A DNA stretch of 64,000 nucleotides from Cryomorpha sp963741985. Its GTDB lineage: Bacteria; Bacteroidota; Bacteroidia; Flavobacteriales_D; Cryomorphaceae. The stretch's first letter is position 1. The number at the start of each line of letters is the position of its first letter. The DNA is taken from positions 620,001 through 684,000 of the forward strand of contig CAVUKD010000001.1 in assembly GCA_963741985.1 (NCBI GenBank). The letters run 5' to 3'. This document shows positions 1 through 8,705 of the stretch, in pieces. Position numbers and translations under genes: made by a program. Below the pieces are notes generated by a model, which saw nothing but the letters and a program-made list of their open reading frames with translations, did not search any database and was not told where the DNA came from.

Positions 1-550
1 CCGAAGTAGTCGATCCATACGCATTTGCAACGCGCAGGCCATCGAAATAAATCGCTGTTTCGGAAGCATCTCCTCCACGAACAAAGAGCCTTCCGTCGTT
101 ACCCACCTTCACCGCACCGGGCAGAGTGGTCAAAGCGCCAGTAATATCGGCCAGTGCTCCGGCTGTAGTTACGATATCAAGCGGCTTCATAACCATTGAG
201 GTGGCCTTATCGCTCACGTCGATGGTGCCGGCTGTTATCGATACCGCATTCAGCTCGTTTACCTTTTCTTTGAGTTGGCAAACTATTCCTTGAGTTTCAT
301 TGAATAAATATTTTTCATAACTCTGATAACCAATAAATGAAGCAATTAAAACTAAACTATCACTTGAAGTAGTTTCGAATACGAATTTCCCGTCTGATCG
401 CGAAGTACTTCCGTCAAATGTTCCTCTGATATAGACATTCACCCCGGGAAGAGATTGTCCCTTTTGATCGACCACTACACCCGAGATTTGGGTTTGGGCA
501 TTTCCCGTCAAGACGGTAAAAAGAAGAATGAAGATGGAAAGATAGCGCAT
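1..550 (-). CDS. TonB-dependent receptor, N-terminal part (cut by window edge)
   Basis: Translated from the ATG at 550, the reading frame stays open to the window edge, so only about the first 183 residues are seen. Residues 1-18 are a signal peptide ending in GNAQ. A carboxypeptidase-regulatory-like beta domain follows (residues about 20-95, with ISGVVVDQKGQSLPGVNVYI), typical of the N-terminus of Bacteroidota outer-membrane receptors. The start of a plug domain comes next (ITGALTTLPG, then VRGGDASETAIYFDGL). By family this is an outer-membrane barrel taking up a ligand with TonB energy; the substrate cannot be told. A good promoter lies just upstream (573-603). Confidence 0.9.
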   Translation of the reverse strand, partial: MRYLSIFILLFTVLTGNAQTQISGVVVDQKGQSLPGVNVYIRGTFDGSTSRSDGKFVFETTSSDSLVLIASFIGYQSYEKYLFNETQGIVCQLKEKVNELNAVSITAGTIDVSDKATSMVMKPLDIVTTAGALADITGALTTLPGAVKVGNDGRLFVRGGDASETAIYFDGLRVANAYGSTTS

Positions 551-869
551 GTCTTGTTTTTTGTGGACAGGACAAATGTGAGCTTTGGAAGGCTTCAATC
601 AAAAAGAATTGGGCTGAAGTGACATTTTCGTATGCTGAAGCTACATGATCTGGATTTGGCCGATATGCGCATTTCACGATATGGGTTAAACTTTTAGAAA
701 TTCAGGTTACGACTGAACAATTTTTGAAGGGAATGCCTTTACTTTAACAGACGCGACGAATTGGCTACACGATAAATCGCGTTGATACAATCGCTTCAAC
801 GCACGAACCAAAAACTAAAAATCGAAGCTGCTGACCGAAGCGTCAGTAACAAAAACTAAAAACCATTCA
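551..869. other. Divergent intergenic region between receptor and poxB
   Basis: About 320 bp between two divergent genes. It holds the receptor promoter at 573-603. For the poxB side I see only a weak candidate (TTTG at 723-726, TACTTTAA at 740-747, with spacing too short at 13 nt). No ORF worth calling. Confidence 0.5.
573..603 (-). promoter_or_regulatory. Bacteroidota-type promoter of the TonB receptor gene
   Basis: On the minus strand, TTTG (600-603) is followed after 19 nt by CACATTTG (573-580), one mismatch from the TAnnTTTG -7 consensus. The expected transcript start is about 20 nt before the ATG at 550. Confidence 0.55.
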
Positions 870-2609
870 ATGAATGTATCCGAACAAATACTCGAAATCC
901 TTGAAAACGCCGGAGTCACACAAATCTGGGGCGTTACTGGCGACGCACTCAACACTTTTACCGACGCCATTCGCGGAAGCGATAAAATAAAATGGAATGC
1001 GGTGCGGCACGAAGAAAACGGCGCCTTCGCTGCTTGTGGCGAGGCTCAGGTCACTGGTAATCTTGCAGTTTGCGCGGGAACGGTGGGCCCGGGCTCGCTC
1101 CATTTGATTAACGGCCTTTACAATGCAAAAAAAGAACGCGTACCAGTTCTGGCACTCAGTGGACAAGTGGCCCGGGTAAATATGGGTACCAATTACTTTC
1201 AAGAAGTGGGATTAACCAAAGTCTTCGACGATGTATGCGCATATCAAGCAGTTATCCGGTCGGCTGAAGAAGCACCGCGTGTGGTGCTCCGCGCGATTCA
1301 GATCGCTCTGGAACAAAAGGCGGTGGTTCGGGTTGAAATCCCAGTGGATATCGCAGTGGAAAAAGCTACAGGCGATCATTATTTCCACAAGGTATTCCGG
1401 TCCGAAGCTACGCTTAAGCCATCTGAACAAGCAGTGCTAGAGGCCGCTGATGCTATCAATGACGCCAAAAACGTTACTATACTCGCCGGTGCCGGATGTC
1501 GCGCCTGTCACGAAGACGTGATCAACTTGTCCGAAATGCTTAAAGCACCGATCGTCCATAGCTTTAGAGCTTCGGATATATTTCACAACGATGATCGAAA
1601 TGTCGTCGGAATCACCGGACTTCTCGGAAACCCGTCCGGCTATCAGGCAGTTATGAAATGTGACTTACTGATCATGCTCGGTACTGATTTTCCTTACAGC
1701 AACTTCCTGCCAGATGAAGCCAAGGTGGTGCAAGTCGATAACCTGATCGGAAATATCGGGAACCGTGTGAAAGTCGATGTAGGGGTTCACGGAGATGCTC
1801 GGGAAACCTTAAAAATGCTGATCCCTAAGGTAAAAACCAAATCAGACGCTGATTTCCTCGATCATCTTTCGACAAAATTTCAAAAATGGAGGAAAGATAA
1901 GTTTAATGAACACTCGGATGACAAAGACACCACCCCCATTCACCCACAACTCTTTATGCGCGAGATAAATCAGCGAGCGAGTGCGGATGCGCATTTCACC
2001 GTCGATACCGGGGAGAGTGCCATATGGGTAGCACATCATCTTTCGCTCCACTCAAAGCGCCGACTTTTCGGTTCGTTCAATCACGGCACGATGGCAGTAG
2101 GATTTCCGCTGGCCATGGGTATTCAGGCGGCGCTGCCGGACAAGCAGGTCTGGGCACTTATCGGCGATGGTGCATTTGGTATGTGTATGAATGATTTTAT
2201 CACAGCTGTTCGCTATAATTGGCCGGTTAAAATACTGGTTTACAACAATAGCCAGCTCGGATTTGTGAAAATCGAAATGGAAGAAGCCGGCTATGCAATG
2301 TCCGATGAGGCTCTGGGCTTGGTGAATCCCAATTTTGCTGAATACGCCAAGTTATGCGGCGGTGACGGCATACGGGTAGAAGATGGAGCCGACATCGAAA
2401 AAGCAGTTCAGATGGCCATCGACTCATCGAAACCATTTATCATTGATGCTGTCACAAACCCCGGAGAACTATCTCTCCCACCACACATTAGCCTGGAAGA
2501 AGCCTGGGGTTTCGGGAAATCAAAAGTCAAAGAAATTTTACTTTCCACGCAAGGTGAAAAGGCGCAAAAATCGAATTTAATGGCCGAAATAGAGGCTTTC
2601 TTTAAATAA
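870..2609 (+). CDS. poxB: Pyruvate oxidase / quinone-dependent pyruvate dehydrogenase (ThDP enzyme)
   Basis: The 579-residue protein follows E. coli PoxB along its whole length (about 572 residues there): an N-terminal ThDP pyrimidine domain with WGVTGD and the catalytic-Glu region HEENGAFAA (about residues 47-55), a central FAD-type domain (IVHSFRASD, GITGLLG), and a C-terminal ThDP pyrophosphate domain with GDGAFGM (about 432) and the NNSQLGFV end of the motif about 26 residues later. By family it oxidatively decarboxylates pyruvate to acetate and CO2 and passes electrons to membrane quinone. The C-terminus, the membrane-binding region in E. coli PoxB, is charged and differs. A glutamate-synthase-like gene follows 54 bp downstream in the same direction and is probably co-transcribed. 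Confidence 0.88.
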   Translation: MNVSEQILEILENAGVTQIWGVTGDALNTFTDAIRGSDKIKWNAVRHEENGAFAACGEAQVTGNLAVCAGTVGPGSLHLINGLYNAKKERVPVLALSGQVARVNMGTNYFQEVGLTKVFDDVCAYQAVIRSAEEAPRVVLRAIQIALEQKAVVRVEIPVDIAVEKATGDHYFHKVFRSEATLKPSEQAVLEAADAINDAKNVTILAGAGCRACHEDVINLSEMLKAPIVHSFRASDIFHNDDRNVVGITGLLGNPSGYQAVMKCDLLIMLGTDFPYSNFLPDEAKVVQVDNLIGNIGNRVKVDVGVHGDARETLKMLIPKVKTKSDADFLDHLSTKFQKWRKDKFNEHSDDKDTTPIHPQLFMREINQRASADAHFTVDTGESAIWVAHHLSLHSKRRLFGSFNHGTMAVGFPLAMGIQAALPDKQVWALIGDGAFGMCMNDFITAVRYNWPVKILVYNNSQLGFVKIEMEEAGYAMSDEALGLVNPNFAEYAKLCGGDGIRVEDGADIEKAVQMAIDSSKPFIIDAVTNPGELSLPPHISLEEAWGFGKSKVKEILLSTQGEKAQKSNLMAEIEAFFK

Positions 2610-2663
2610 AATATACATTTGAATTCTATCCACACTTAAAAAAACGATCAATTTTACAACAGT

Positions 2664-4190
2664 ATGAGAGAAGCTATCCGATTTACTTTCGGCGCGTTAT
2701 GCGTTTTCGCGGTGATTGCCGCAACTCTGCTCTGGCCTAAATGGGGTTTTATCGGAATCGCCCTATTTATTTTGGCAATAGGGATATATGATATTTCTCA
2801 GAAGGAACACACCATTTTACGCAATTTTCCGGTTCTGGGGCACATGCGTTATCTTTTTGAAATGATAGCTCCCGAGATCCATCAGTACTTTGTAGAAGAC
2901 AACACTGACGGAACTCCAATAGACCGCAATCACCGAACCTATATTTATTCGCGGGCAAAACTCGAACTCGACACACACCCCTTTGGCACACAACTCGATG
3001 TAAACGCTGAGAATTACAAATTTATGCAGCACAGCATCTATCCTGCCCCGAGGCTGAGCGAAGCACCCCGTGTACGTGTCGGAGGCCCCGACTGTACTCA
3101 GCCTTATACAGCAAGTCTGCTCAATGTGTCAGCAATGAGTTTCGGATCGCTTAGCAAAAATGCCATCATGGCACTCAACAAAGGGGCTAAAGCCGGAGGT
3201 TTCTTCCACGATACCGGGGAAGGTGCTATTTCGGAATACCATCTTCAAGGCGGCGATCTGGTTTGGGAACTGGGTACAGCCTACTTCGGTTGCCGCACCG
3301 AAGACGGTAATTTCGATGCTGAACAATTTAAAGAAAAGGCTGGTTGGGATGCAGTAAAAATGATTGAAATAAAGATTTCACAAGGCGCAAAACCAGGTCA
3401 CGGCGGTGTATTGCCTGCCGTGAAAAACACTAAAGAAATTGCCAAAATACGTGGCATCAAACCTCATACCGAAGTAATCTCGCCTCCGGGTCATACAGCT
3501 TTTCATGATGCGTATGGTCTACTTCGATTTATTCAGGAGTTGCGGGAACTCTCCAATGGTAAACCCATTGGCTTTAAGCTCTGTATCGGAAGCAAAGACG
3601 AATTCGATGATATTTGCAAAAAAATGGTTGAGACGGGGGTGCGCCCCGATTTCATCACAATCGATGGGTCTGAAGGTGGAACAGGAGCCGCACCTATCGA
3701 CTTCTCAAATTATGTCGGAATGCCCTGGGAAAAGGGACTGGTCTATGCAGTTGATACCTTGAACGGCTATGACCTCAAAAAAGATATACGGGTAGTAACA
3801 GCTACCAAAATTATTACAGCTTTTGATATTTTCAAGGCCCTGTGTATAGGAGCTGACATTTGTAACTCAGCCCGGGCTATGATGATGGCTCTCGGGTGTA
3901 TTCAAGCGCTGAAATGCGATGAAAACACATGCCCGACAGGTGTTGCTACGCAGGATCCAAAGCTTGTTCGAGGCTTGGTGGTGGAAGACAAATGGAAGCG
4001 GGTACGAAATTATCAAGGCGCCACGATCCACGACTTTCTGGAGCTCTTTATGGCTGCGGGGTGCACGCATCTCGAACAACTCAATAGAAAATTAATTTAC
4101 AAACAGGTAAATGACAAAGTAATGACCTACGAAACCCTGTATCCCACTGTAAAACCAGGAAGTTATCTTAAGAAACAAGCCGTCAGTTAA
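2664..4190 (+). CDS. FMN-binding glutamate synthase family protein, membrane anchored
   Basis: A 508-residue protein. Residues about 5-45 form two hydrophobic segments, so it is probably anchored to the inner membrane. The rest is a glutamate-synthase central FMN barrel (SAMSFGSLSKNAIMALNKGA, GHGGVLPAVK, ITIDGSEGGTGAAP). Near residues 405-420 is the C-x5-C-x4-C pattern (CIQALKCDENTC, then PTGVATQDP) that binds a 3Fe-4S cluster in glutamate synthases. It lacks the N-terminal glutaminase and the C-terminal GXGXG domain, so it is not a complete GOGAT. The true substrate of these stand-alone members is not established. Its position directly after poxB suggests a shared redox role; that is inference. 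Confidence 0.82.
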   Translation: MREAIRFTFGALCVFAVIAATLLWPKWGFIGIALFILAIGIYDISQKEHTILRNFPVLGHMRYLFEMIAPEIHQYFVEDNTDGTPIDRNHRTYIYSRAKLELDTHPFGTQLDVNAENYKFMQHSIYPAPRLSEAPRVRVGGPDCTQPYTASLLNVSAMSFGSLSKNAIMALNKGAKAGGFFHDTGEGAISEYHLQGGDLVWELGTAYFGCRTEDGNFDAEQFKEKAGWDAVKMIEIKISQGAKPGHGGVLPAVKNTKEIAKIRGIKPHTEVISPPGHTAFHDAYGLLRFIQELRELSNGKPIGFKLCIGSKDEFDDICKKMVETGVRPDFITIDGSEGGTGAAPIDFSNYVGMPWEKGLVYAVDTLNGYDLKKDIRVVTATKIITAFDIFKALCIGADICNSARAMMMALGCIQALKCDENTCPTGVATQDPKLVRGLVVEDKWKRVRNYQGATIHDFLELFMAAGCTHLEQLNRKLIYKQVNDKVMTYETLYPTVKPGSYLKKQAVS

Positions 4191-4279
4191 GATTCATCCG
4201 AAAGAAAAACATTTTGACTTATTGAAGAACATTCCAAACATTGATAGGATGAACCTTGTTTTACTTCAAAATGAACATC

Positions 4280-4519
4280 ATGCCCGGAAAGAAAATGAAT
4301 AGTATTAAAAACGAGGATCAGTACGAAGCACTGAGAGAGAAAGGAATGAACAAGGAAAAGGCTGCACGTATTGCCAATACCGAGCACCCTGATCATGATT
4401 CAACTCCTTACGAGGAGAGATCCAGAGATAAGTTGTATCAGTTGGCGAAGAAAATCGGAATTGAGGGAAGAAGTAAAATGGATAAAAGCGAGTTGATTGC
4501 AGCCATCAGAAAGCAATAA
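4280..4519 (+). CDS. Small protein with Rho-termination-factor N-terminal-like domain
   Basis: A 79-residue basic protein read from the ATG at 4280; ATGs at 4256 and 4271 would add 3-8 residues. It carries YEALREKGMNKEKAARIANT and a C-terminal SAP/Rho-N-like helix-extended loop (RDKLYQLAKKIGIEGRSKMDKSELIAAIRKQ, about residues 48-79). Similar small proteins in Bacteroidota are annotated as Rho-N-domain or DUF7218 proteins; nucleic-acid binding is expected from the fold. It stands alone about 90 bp after the glutamate-synthase-like gene. Confidence 0.7.
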   Translation: MPGKKMNSIKNEDQYEALREKGMNKEKAARIANTEHPDHDSTPYEERSRDKLYQLAKKIGIEGRSKMDKSELIAAIRKQ

Positions 4520-4895
4520 TACGCGTATGAATTTCGATGCTTTTAAATTTAAAAAAACAACGATATTCACGAGGCCGCTTGGCAAAATACCAAGAACTTT
4601 TCTTGTTGATTAAGACATGTAACCAAGAAATATAGAGTGAATTCGAACGTTTTGCTTCAAATTTCCTTTGTTAAATTAAATATTTAGATATACGCTTTAT
4701 ATATCTGATTATCTTATTTATAAAAACCTGATAAATAATTTCGATATCGCGTCTTTACAGGAAATGCGTCTTATAATGAATCGAAATTTTCGAGGCAGCT
4801 CCACCAAAATTAAACACGCATGACCTCGTCAAATTTTAGTGTATCATGAATCAATTTTTTTCGAAATTTGTAAAAATACGAGTGGCTCCATTTCC
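4520..4895. other. AT-rich intergenic region
   Basis: About 375 bp, very AT-rich. A short hairpin CTTGG/CCAAG around 4577-4593, followed by mixed T-rich sequence, may act as a weak terminator for the preceding gene. I see no ORF and no clear TAnnTTTG promoter; an ATG at 4839 in frame with the next gene lies in non-conserved sequence. Confidence 0.4.
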
Positions 4896-5189
4896 ATGAA
4901 AAAATCATTTATCATTCCCCTCATTGCGGCGGGTACTTTTATTTTTGGAATGATTTGCCTGTTCCTTCCATTTTTACCTTTTGGATGGTTATTACTTTTT
5001 ATGACTGCATTGCTGCTTACCCCTTATTTCAAACCCGTAGAGAAACTATTAAAATGGCTTATCAAAAAAGATAAAACCGGAACTTTTGAAAAGGCCCGCA
5101 GTAAAGTTGCACGGCTCTATCATTGGGCTGGTGATACCAAGCGCGGGAATGAAATGGATAATTTTCATGTCAATAAAGATTCTGAATAG
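4896..5189 (+). CDS. Small two-TM membrane protein
   Basis: Read from the ATG at 4896 (MKKSFIIP) the product has 97 residues. The frame is open from 4839, but those 19 extra residues are not membrane-like and would come before a typical hydrophobic start. Residues about 5-48 form two closely spaced membrane segments separated by LPFLPFGW. A basic cytoplasmic tail of about 45 residues follows (KKDKTGTFEKARSKVARLY). The LP..P-GW turn resembles the PGPGW family of small transmembrane proteins, but I am not sure of that. Function unknown. Confidence 0.6.
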   Translation: MKKSFIIPLIAAGTFIFGMICLFLPFLPFGWLLLFMTALLLTPYFKPVEKLLKWLIKKDKTGTFEKARSKVARLYHWAGDTKRGNEMDNFHVNKDSE

Positions 5190-5266
5190 CCTGAGTTTGG
5201 CTATTTCCTTGCACTTCCTATGGGTTTCATGACCTTATTCGGCTGGGTTCTCTTTCGGAAAAAAGC

Positions 5267-5274
5267 TACCTTTG
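5267..5274 (+). promoter_or_regulatory. -7 promoter element (TACCTTTG)
   Basis: A perfect TAnnTTTG element 28 nt before the ATG of the SDR gene at 5303. No good -33 TTTG is seen at the usual distance, so the assignment rests on the -7 box alone. Confidence 0.45.
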
Positions 5275-5302
5275 AGACAATTACACAATTATTCTTATCC
5301 TC

Positions 5303-6253
5303 ATGAAACAAACCATTCTCGGTGCTGGTGGAGCTATCGGCAAAGAACTCGCAAAGGCGCTGACAGCTTACACCACGGATATCAGACTCGTAAGTCGAAA
5401 ACCAAAAAAGGTAAATCCAGCGGACGAAATAATGCCAGCTGATATTTTAGATCTGCCTCAATTGAAAAAAGCGATTCATGGTTCTTCCATAGTGTATCTA
5501 ACAGCGGGGTTCAAATACAGCCTCAAAGCGTGGAGGAAGAATTGGCCAAAATTAATGGCAAACGTCATAAACATCTGTGCAGAAGAAAATTGCAAATTAG
5601 TATTCTTTGACAATATTTATATGTATGACAAGGATAGTTTGGACGGAATGGATGAAAACACTCCTATAAATCCTCCGAGCGAAAAAGGGAAAGTACGAGC
5701 TGAGATAGCGCGATATGTGATGGAAGCGATTGAATCAGGACGTATACAGGCACTTATTGCCCGATCTGCAGATTTTTACGGCCCGTCAATACAAAACACC
5801 AGCATGCTTACCGAAATGGTTTTTAAACCTTTTAGCAAAGGGAAGAAAGCCAATTGGATGGCATCCACAAAATACAAGCACTCTTTCACCTATACTCCCG
5901 ATGCCGGTAAAGCAACGGCCCTCTTGGGAAATACCGAAGAAGCTTATGGAGAAGTTTGGCATTTGCCCACCGCTTCATTCCCACCCACAGGCAAAGAGCT
6001 GATCGGATTGATTGCAAAAGAAATGGGGGTTGAACCGAAAATTCAGGTGGCCCCGAAATTTTTGGTGCGCGGTATGGGCGTTTTTATGTCCATCATGCGC
6101 GAAATGGTGGAGATGCTGTATCAATACAACCGCGATTACGTTTTCGACAGCAGTAAATTTGAGAAACGTTTTGGGGTGTACCCAACCTCTTATACCGAAG
6201 GAGTTAGGGAAATTGTGAAGACAGATTACGCTTCCCTAAAAGAATCTGATTAG
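5303..6253 (+). CDS. NAD(P)-dependent epimerase/dehydratase-like atypical SDR
   Basis: A 316-residue protein with an N-terminal Rossmann fold: GAGGAIG (about residues 7-13), acidic/basic residues after strand 2 (LVSRKPKK), and YLTAGF before helix 4. The mid-protein FFDNIYMYDK and ARSADFYGP are typical of extended/atypical SDRs of the epimerase group that act on small carbonyl or sugar substrates. The exact YxxxK is not in its canonical place, so catalysis may differ or be absent. The C-terminus holds a substrate-binding region (LPTASFPPTGKELI). It has its own promoter element at 5267 and converges on a T9SS gene 14 bp away. Substrate unknown. Confidence 0.72.
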   Translation: MKQTILGAGGAIGKELAKALTAYTTDIRLVSRKPKKVNPADEIMPADILDLPQLKKAIHGSSIVYLTAGFKYSLKAWRKNWPKLMANVINICAEENCKLVFFDNIYMYDKDSLDGMDENTPINPPSEKGKVRAEIARYVMEAIESGRIQALIARSADFYGPSIQNTSMLTEMVFKPFSKGKKANWMASTKYKHSFTYTPDAGKATALLGNTEEAYGEVWHLPTASFPPTGKELIGLIAKEMGVEPKIQVAPKFLVRGMGVFMSIMREMVEMLYQYNRDYVFDSSKFEKRFGVYPTSYTEGVREIVKTDYASLKESD

Positions 6254-6267
6254 ATTTCTTCAAAGTA

Positions 6268-7119
6268 TTATTCTAATTTGATAAACTTCTCTGAAAGCTG
6301 ACTCCCGTCGTCTGCGGTGATTCTGGCGATATATGACCCCGCCGCAAGGCTTGAAATATCGAGTAGTACATTTTGAAATGCCGGGCCTAGTTCCACTTGT
6401 TTCATTTGCTGCCCGGAAGTGTTGTAAACAGTTAACAGCCCATGTCTTTGTCCGTCGAGGTCGTACTCAATTTTGATTTGATCCTTACTTGGATTGGGAT
6501 ACAAAGAAAATCCACTGCGGCCGCTCAATTCAGGGCGGCCGGCAGTAACTTCTCCATTCATATTTCGAGCTGACAATTGCGGCATTTGTCCGCAGAAATG
6601 ATAGATACGACTTAATCTATCCCCACTTGTAGGTGGCTGTTCAAATATTATGGTCGACCCTGAGGCATCCGAAACGACAGACCTTCTTAAAGGATCAAAG
6701 TTTTCAATGGTTCCGATCATAAATTCACTATATCCAACTAAGGAGAAAAATTCGGTCCCATCCTGATGAAGAATTTTAACAGAGGCTTCATTTGGTTCCC
6801 ACGAGTTATTTACTGCCATATATTCCAATTGGGCAGTATCGCAATCGAAAAGCGTGCGGGTAATTAGAAACAGGCTATAATAGGTAGTGTCAATCGACGA
6901 GGGGATATCTACGTCGGCATACAGGGTATAATCCAGATTATAGACTTGAAAATCTCCGGGATGACTTACCAGTATCTTCGGCATATCGGTATCTATCAAA
7001 ATAAATTTTGAGAAAGAATTTCCTGTCGTAGTATATTCTTGGACAAATTGAGGTTCATTTTGGGCAGAGACTTGGAAAGTGAGCGCCACGCCTATAAGAG
7101 AAGTCAGAAGATATTTCAT
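6268..7119 (-). CDS. Secreted protein with T9SS type A C-terminal sorting domain
   Basis: A 283-residue protein. Signal peptide residues 1-19 (ending VSAQ); a middle part (about 20-195) in which I recognise no domain; and a classic type A sorting domain in the last about 80 residues: LYPNPSKDQIKIEY, LTVYNTSGQQMKQVEL, LDISSLAAGSYIARI, ending SEKFIKLE. By family it is exported by Sec, crosses the outer membrane by the type IX system and is released or anchored on the surface. It lies in the same direction as the T9SS esterase upstream (135 bp gap). Confidence 0.85.
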   Translation of the reverse strand: MKYLLTSLIGVALTFQVSAQNEPQFVQEYTTTGNSFSKFILIDTDMPKILVSHPGDFQVYNLDYTLYADVDIPSSIDTTYYSLFLITRTLFDCDTAQLEYMAVNNSWEPNEASVKILHQDGTEFFSLVGYSEFMIGTIENFDPLRRSVVSDASGSTIIFEQPPTSGDRLSRIYHFCGQMPQLSARNMNGEVTAGRPELSGRSGFSLYPNPSKDQIKIEYDLDGQRHGLLTVYNTSGQQMKQVELGPAFQNVLLDISSLAAGSYIARITADDGSQLSEKFIKLE

Positions 7120-7253
7120 TGTGGCTTGGATTGGTGAATAAGTGTTTAGCGGCTATGAATATACGCCCCAGCAAATTATTTATCAAATTTTCACAAAATA
7201 TAAATAACAATTTCTTACTTAAATAATGAGCTATGACTTGGCTGATAGCAACT

Positions 7254-8636
7254 TTAATCTACCACAAACCAGCAAGTTCCAATTGAATTTTCACCTATAA
7301 TTTTCAACGTGTAGGCACCTTTTGCGAAAGCCGATACTTCAACTTCAGTGACATTTCCCTTTGCTGAATAAACTTCCCTGCCAGTGGTGTCATAGATTTT
7401 GATTCCGGCTATCTCTTCCGTTTCCGGAAAGAGTAGGTAAAGCGTATCGGTAACAGGATTGGGATATACGGAGACTTTCAGAGCCCTGCTCATCTCATTT
7501 ACGGAAGTAGAATTAGAAATAAACAGCCACTCAAAAGCTTCGGGAAATTCCTGCGCCCAAAACCATTCGGAATGCTGTCCGTTGGCTACAAACTTGAAAT
7601 TAATTTCATCAAGCTGAAAACCCACACCCTCCATTGTAGAAATCATGTTATTGATATCGGTTTCGAGTGAGGCACTCTCCTGCCCTCCTGCAAGGAAATA
7701 GAATCTTTGAGATGCATCGTGGCCCTGCGCTTCGGTAAAGGAATAGATATCGTCGGTGAACCAAAAAGAAGGTGAAAATACACCCACTTTCGAAAATGTA
7801 TTCGGGTATTTCACTCCCGCGTACTGCGAAATAAGACCTCCAAGTGAGCTGCCAAGTATTCCGGTATTGTCGCGATCTGCAAGGGTGCGATAATGTTCAT
7901 CGACATATGGCTTGAGCGTATTCACGATGAAGTCAACATACTCGCTGCCCTCGCCGCCACCGTATTCGGGATTGGCCCAAGGGGTGTATTCATCGATTCG
8001 GTACTGACCGCCATTATCAATCGCTACTACAATTGCTCCCGGATAGCCCTCTGCTTCAAAGCTGGCAAGGGCTTCATCTACTTGCCATTCACCGGCGAAG
8101 GATTCGGATGCGCTGAAGAGATTTTGACCATCGTGCATATACAGTACGGGATAGTCGAAGGATGTGCTGTCGTAATTTAGCGGAAGCAATAGTCTTACAC
8201 GTCGGCTGCGACTGAGTTGAGGCATAAAAAATGCATCGTCGAGAATGACAAGATTGGGCGGCAGGTCATCCCCGCCGCTGCTTCCATCTATCCATCCGGC
8301 AATCTGTATTGTGAGGGTATCGCTTGCAGCAAAATTGAATGTTCGGTTGCCGATATCGTTTCCTGCAGCCGTTGCTTCCACCGTTCCCCAATCACCGCGG
8401 GTTACCTTGCCTTGAAAACTCAATGGTGCCGATTCCGGTACAGATAAAATGTAAACCGTATCGACCGGATCGAATATCCATGTTTCATCGCCAGGGTTCC
8501 AACTATTTGCGGAAGCACCGAGATAAAAAGTCGCATCTGAAGGTGTATTTTCAGGAAAGGAATATATTACGATAGCACGCTGAGCGAGCAAGAATGTGGT
8601 CAGGAAAAGGCCGAGTATGGAGAGGAATATTCGCAT
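7254..8636 (-). CDS. Secreted esterase (alpha/beta hydrolase, PF00756-type) with T9SS sorting domain
   Basis: A 460-residue protein. Signal peptide about 1-18 (LLAQ). Residues about 20-115 form a beta-rich module (FYLGASANSWNPGDETWIF) resembling CBM20-like or esterase N-terminal sandwich domains. Residues about 140-375 are an esterase-D/enterochelin-esterase-type hydrolase with PVLYMHDGQNLF, the nucleophile elbow GSSLGG (Ser near 262) and a C-terminal His in GQHSEWFW (near 354). A type A sorting domain ends the protein (VYPNPVTDTLYLLF, IKIYDTTGREVYSA). It probably hydrolyses an ester of a polysaccharide or siderophore outside the cell; the substrate is unknown. A promoter touches the start codon (8641). 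Confidence 0.85.
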   Translation of the reverse strand: MRIFLSILGLFLTTFLLAQRAIVIYSFPENTPSDATFYLGASANSWNPGDETWIFDPVDTVYILSVPESAPLSFQGKVTRGDWGTVEATAAGNDIGNRTFNFAASDTLTIQIAGWIDGSSGGDDLPPNLVILDDAFFMPQLSRSRRVRLLLPLNYDSTSFDYPVLYMHDGQNLFSASESFAGEWQVDEALASFEAEGYPGAIVVAIDNGGQYRIDEYTPWANPEYGGGEGSEYVDFIVNTLKPYVDEHYRTLADRDNTGILGSSLGGLISQYAGVKYPNTFSKVGVFSPSFWFTDDIYSFTEAQGHDASQRFYFLAGGQESASLETDINNMISTMEGVGFQLDEINFKFVANGQHSEWFWAQEFPEAFEWLFISNSTSVNEMSRALKVSVYPNPVTDTLYLLFPETEEIAGIKIYDTTGREVYSAKGNVTEVEVSAFAKGAYTLKIIGENSIGTCWFVVD

Positions 8637-8640
8637 GGAG

Positions 8641-8648
8641 CAAAATTA
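8641..8648 (-). promoter_or_regulatory. -7 promoter element (TAATTTTG) of the secreted esterase
   Basis: A perfect TAnnTTTG on the minus strand 4 nt before the ATG at 8636; TTTC occurs about 21 nt further upstream as a weak -33. The transcript would have almost no leader. Confidence 0.6.
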
Positions 8649-8705
8649 GGGAAAATGATTCTTGAAGAGAAAGTTGATTGGAAGTATTACAAAAGGTCCG
8701 GCCAT

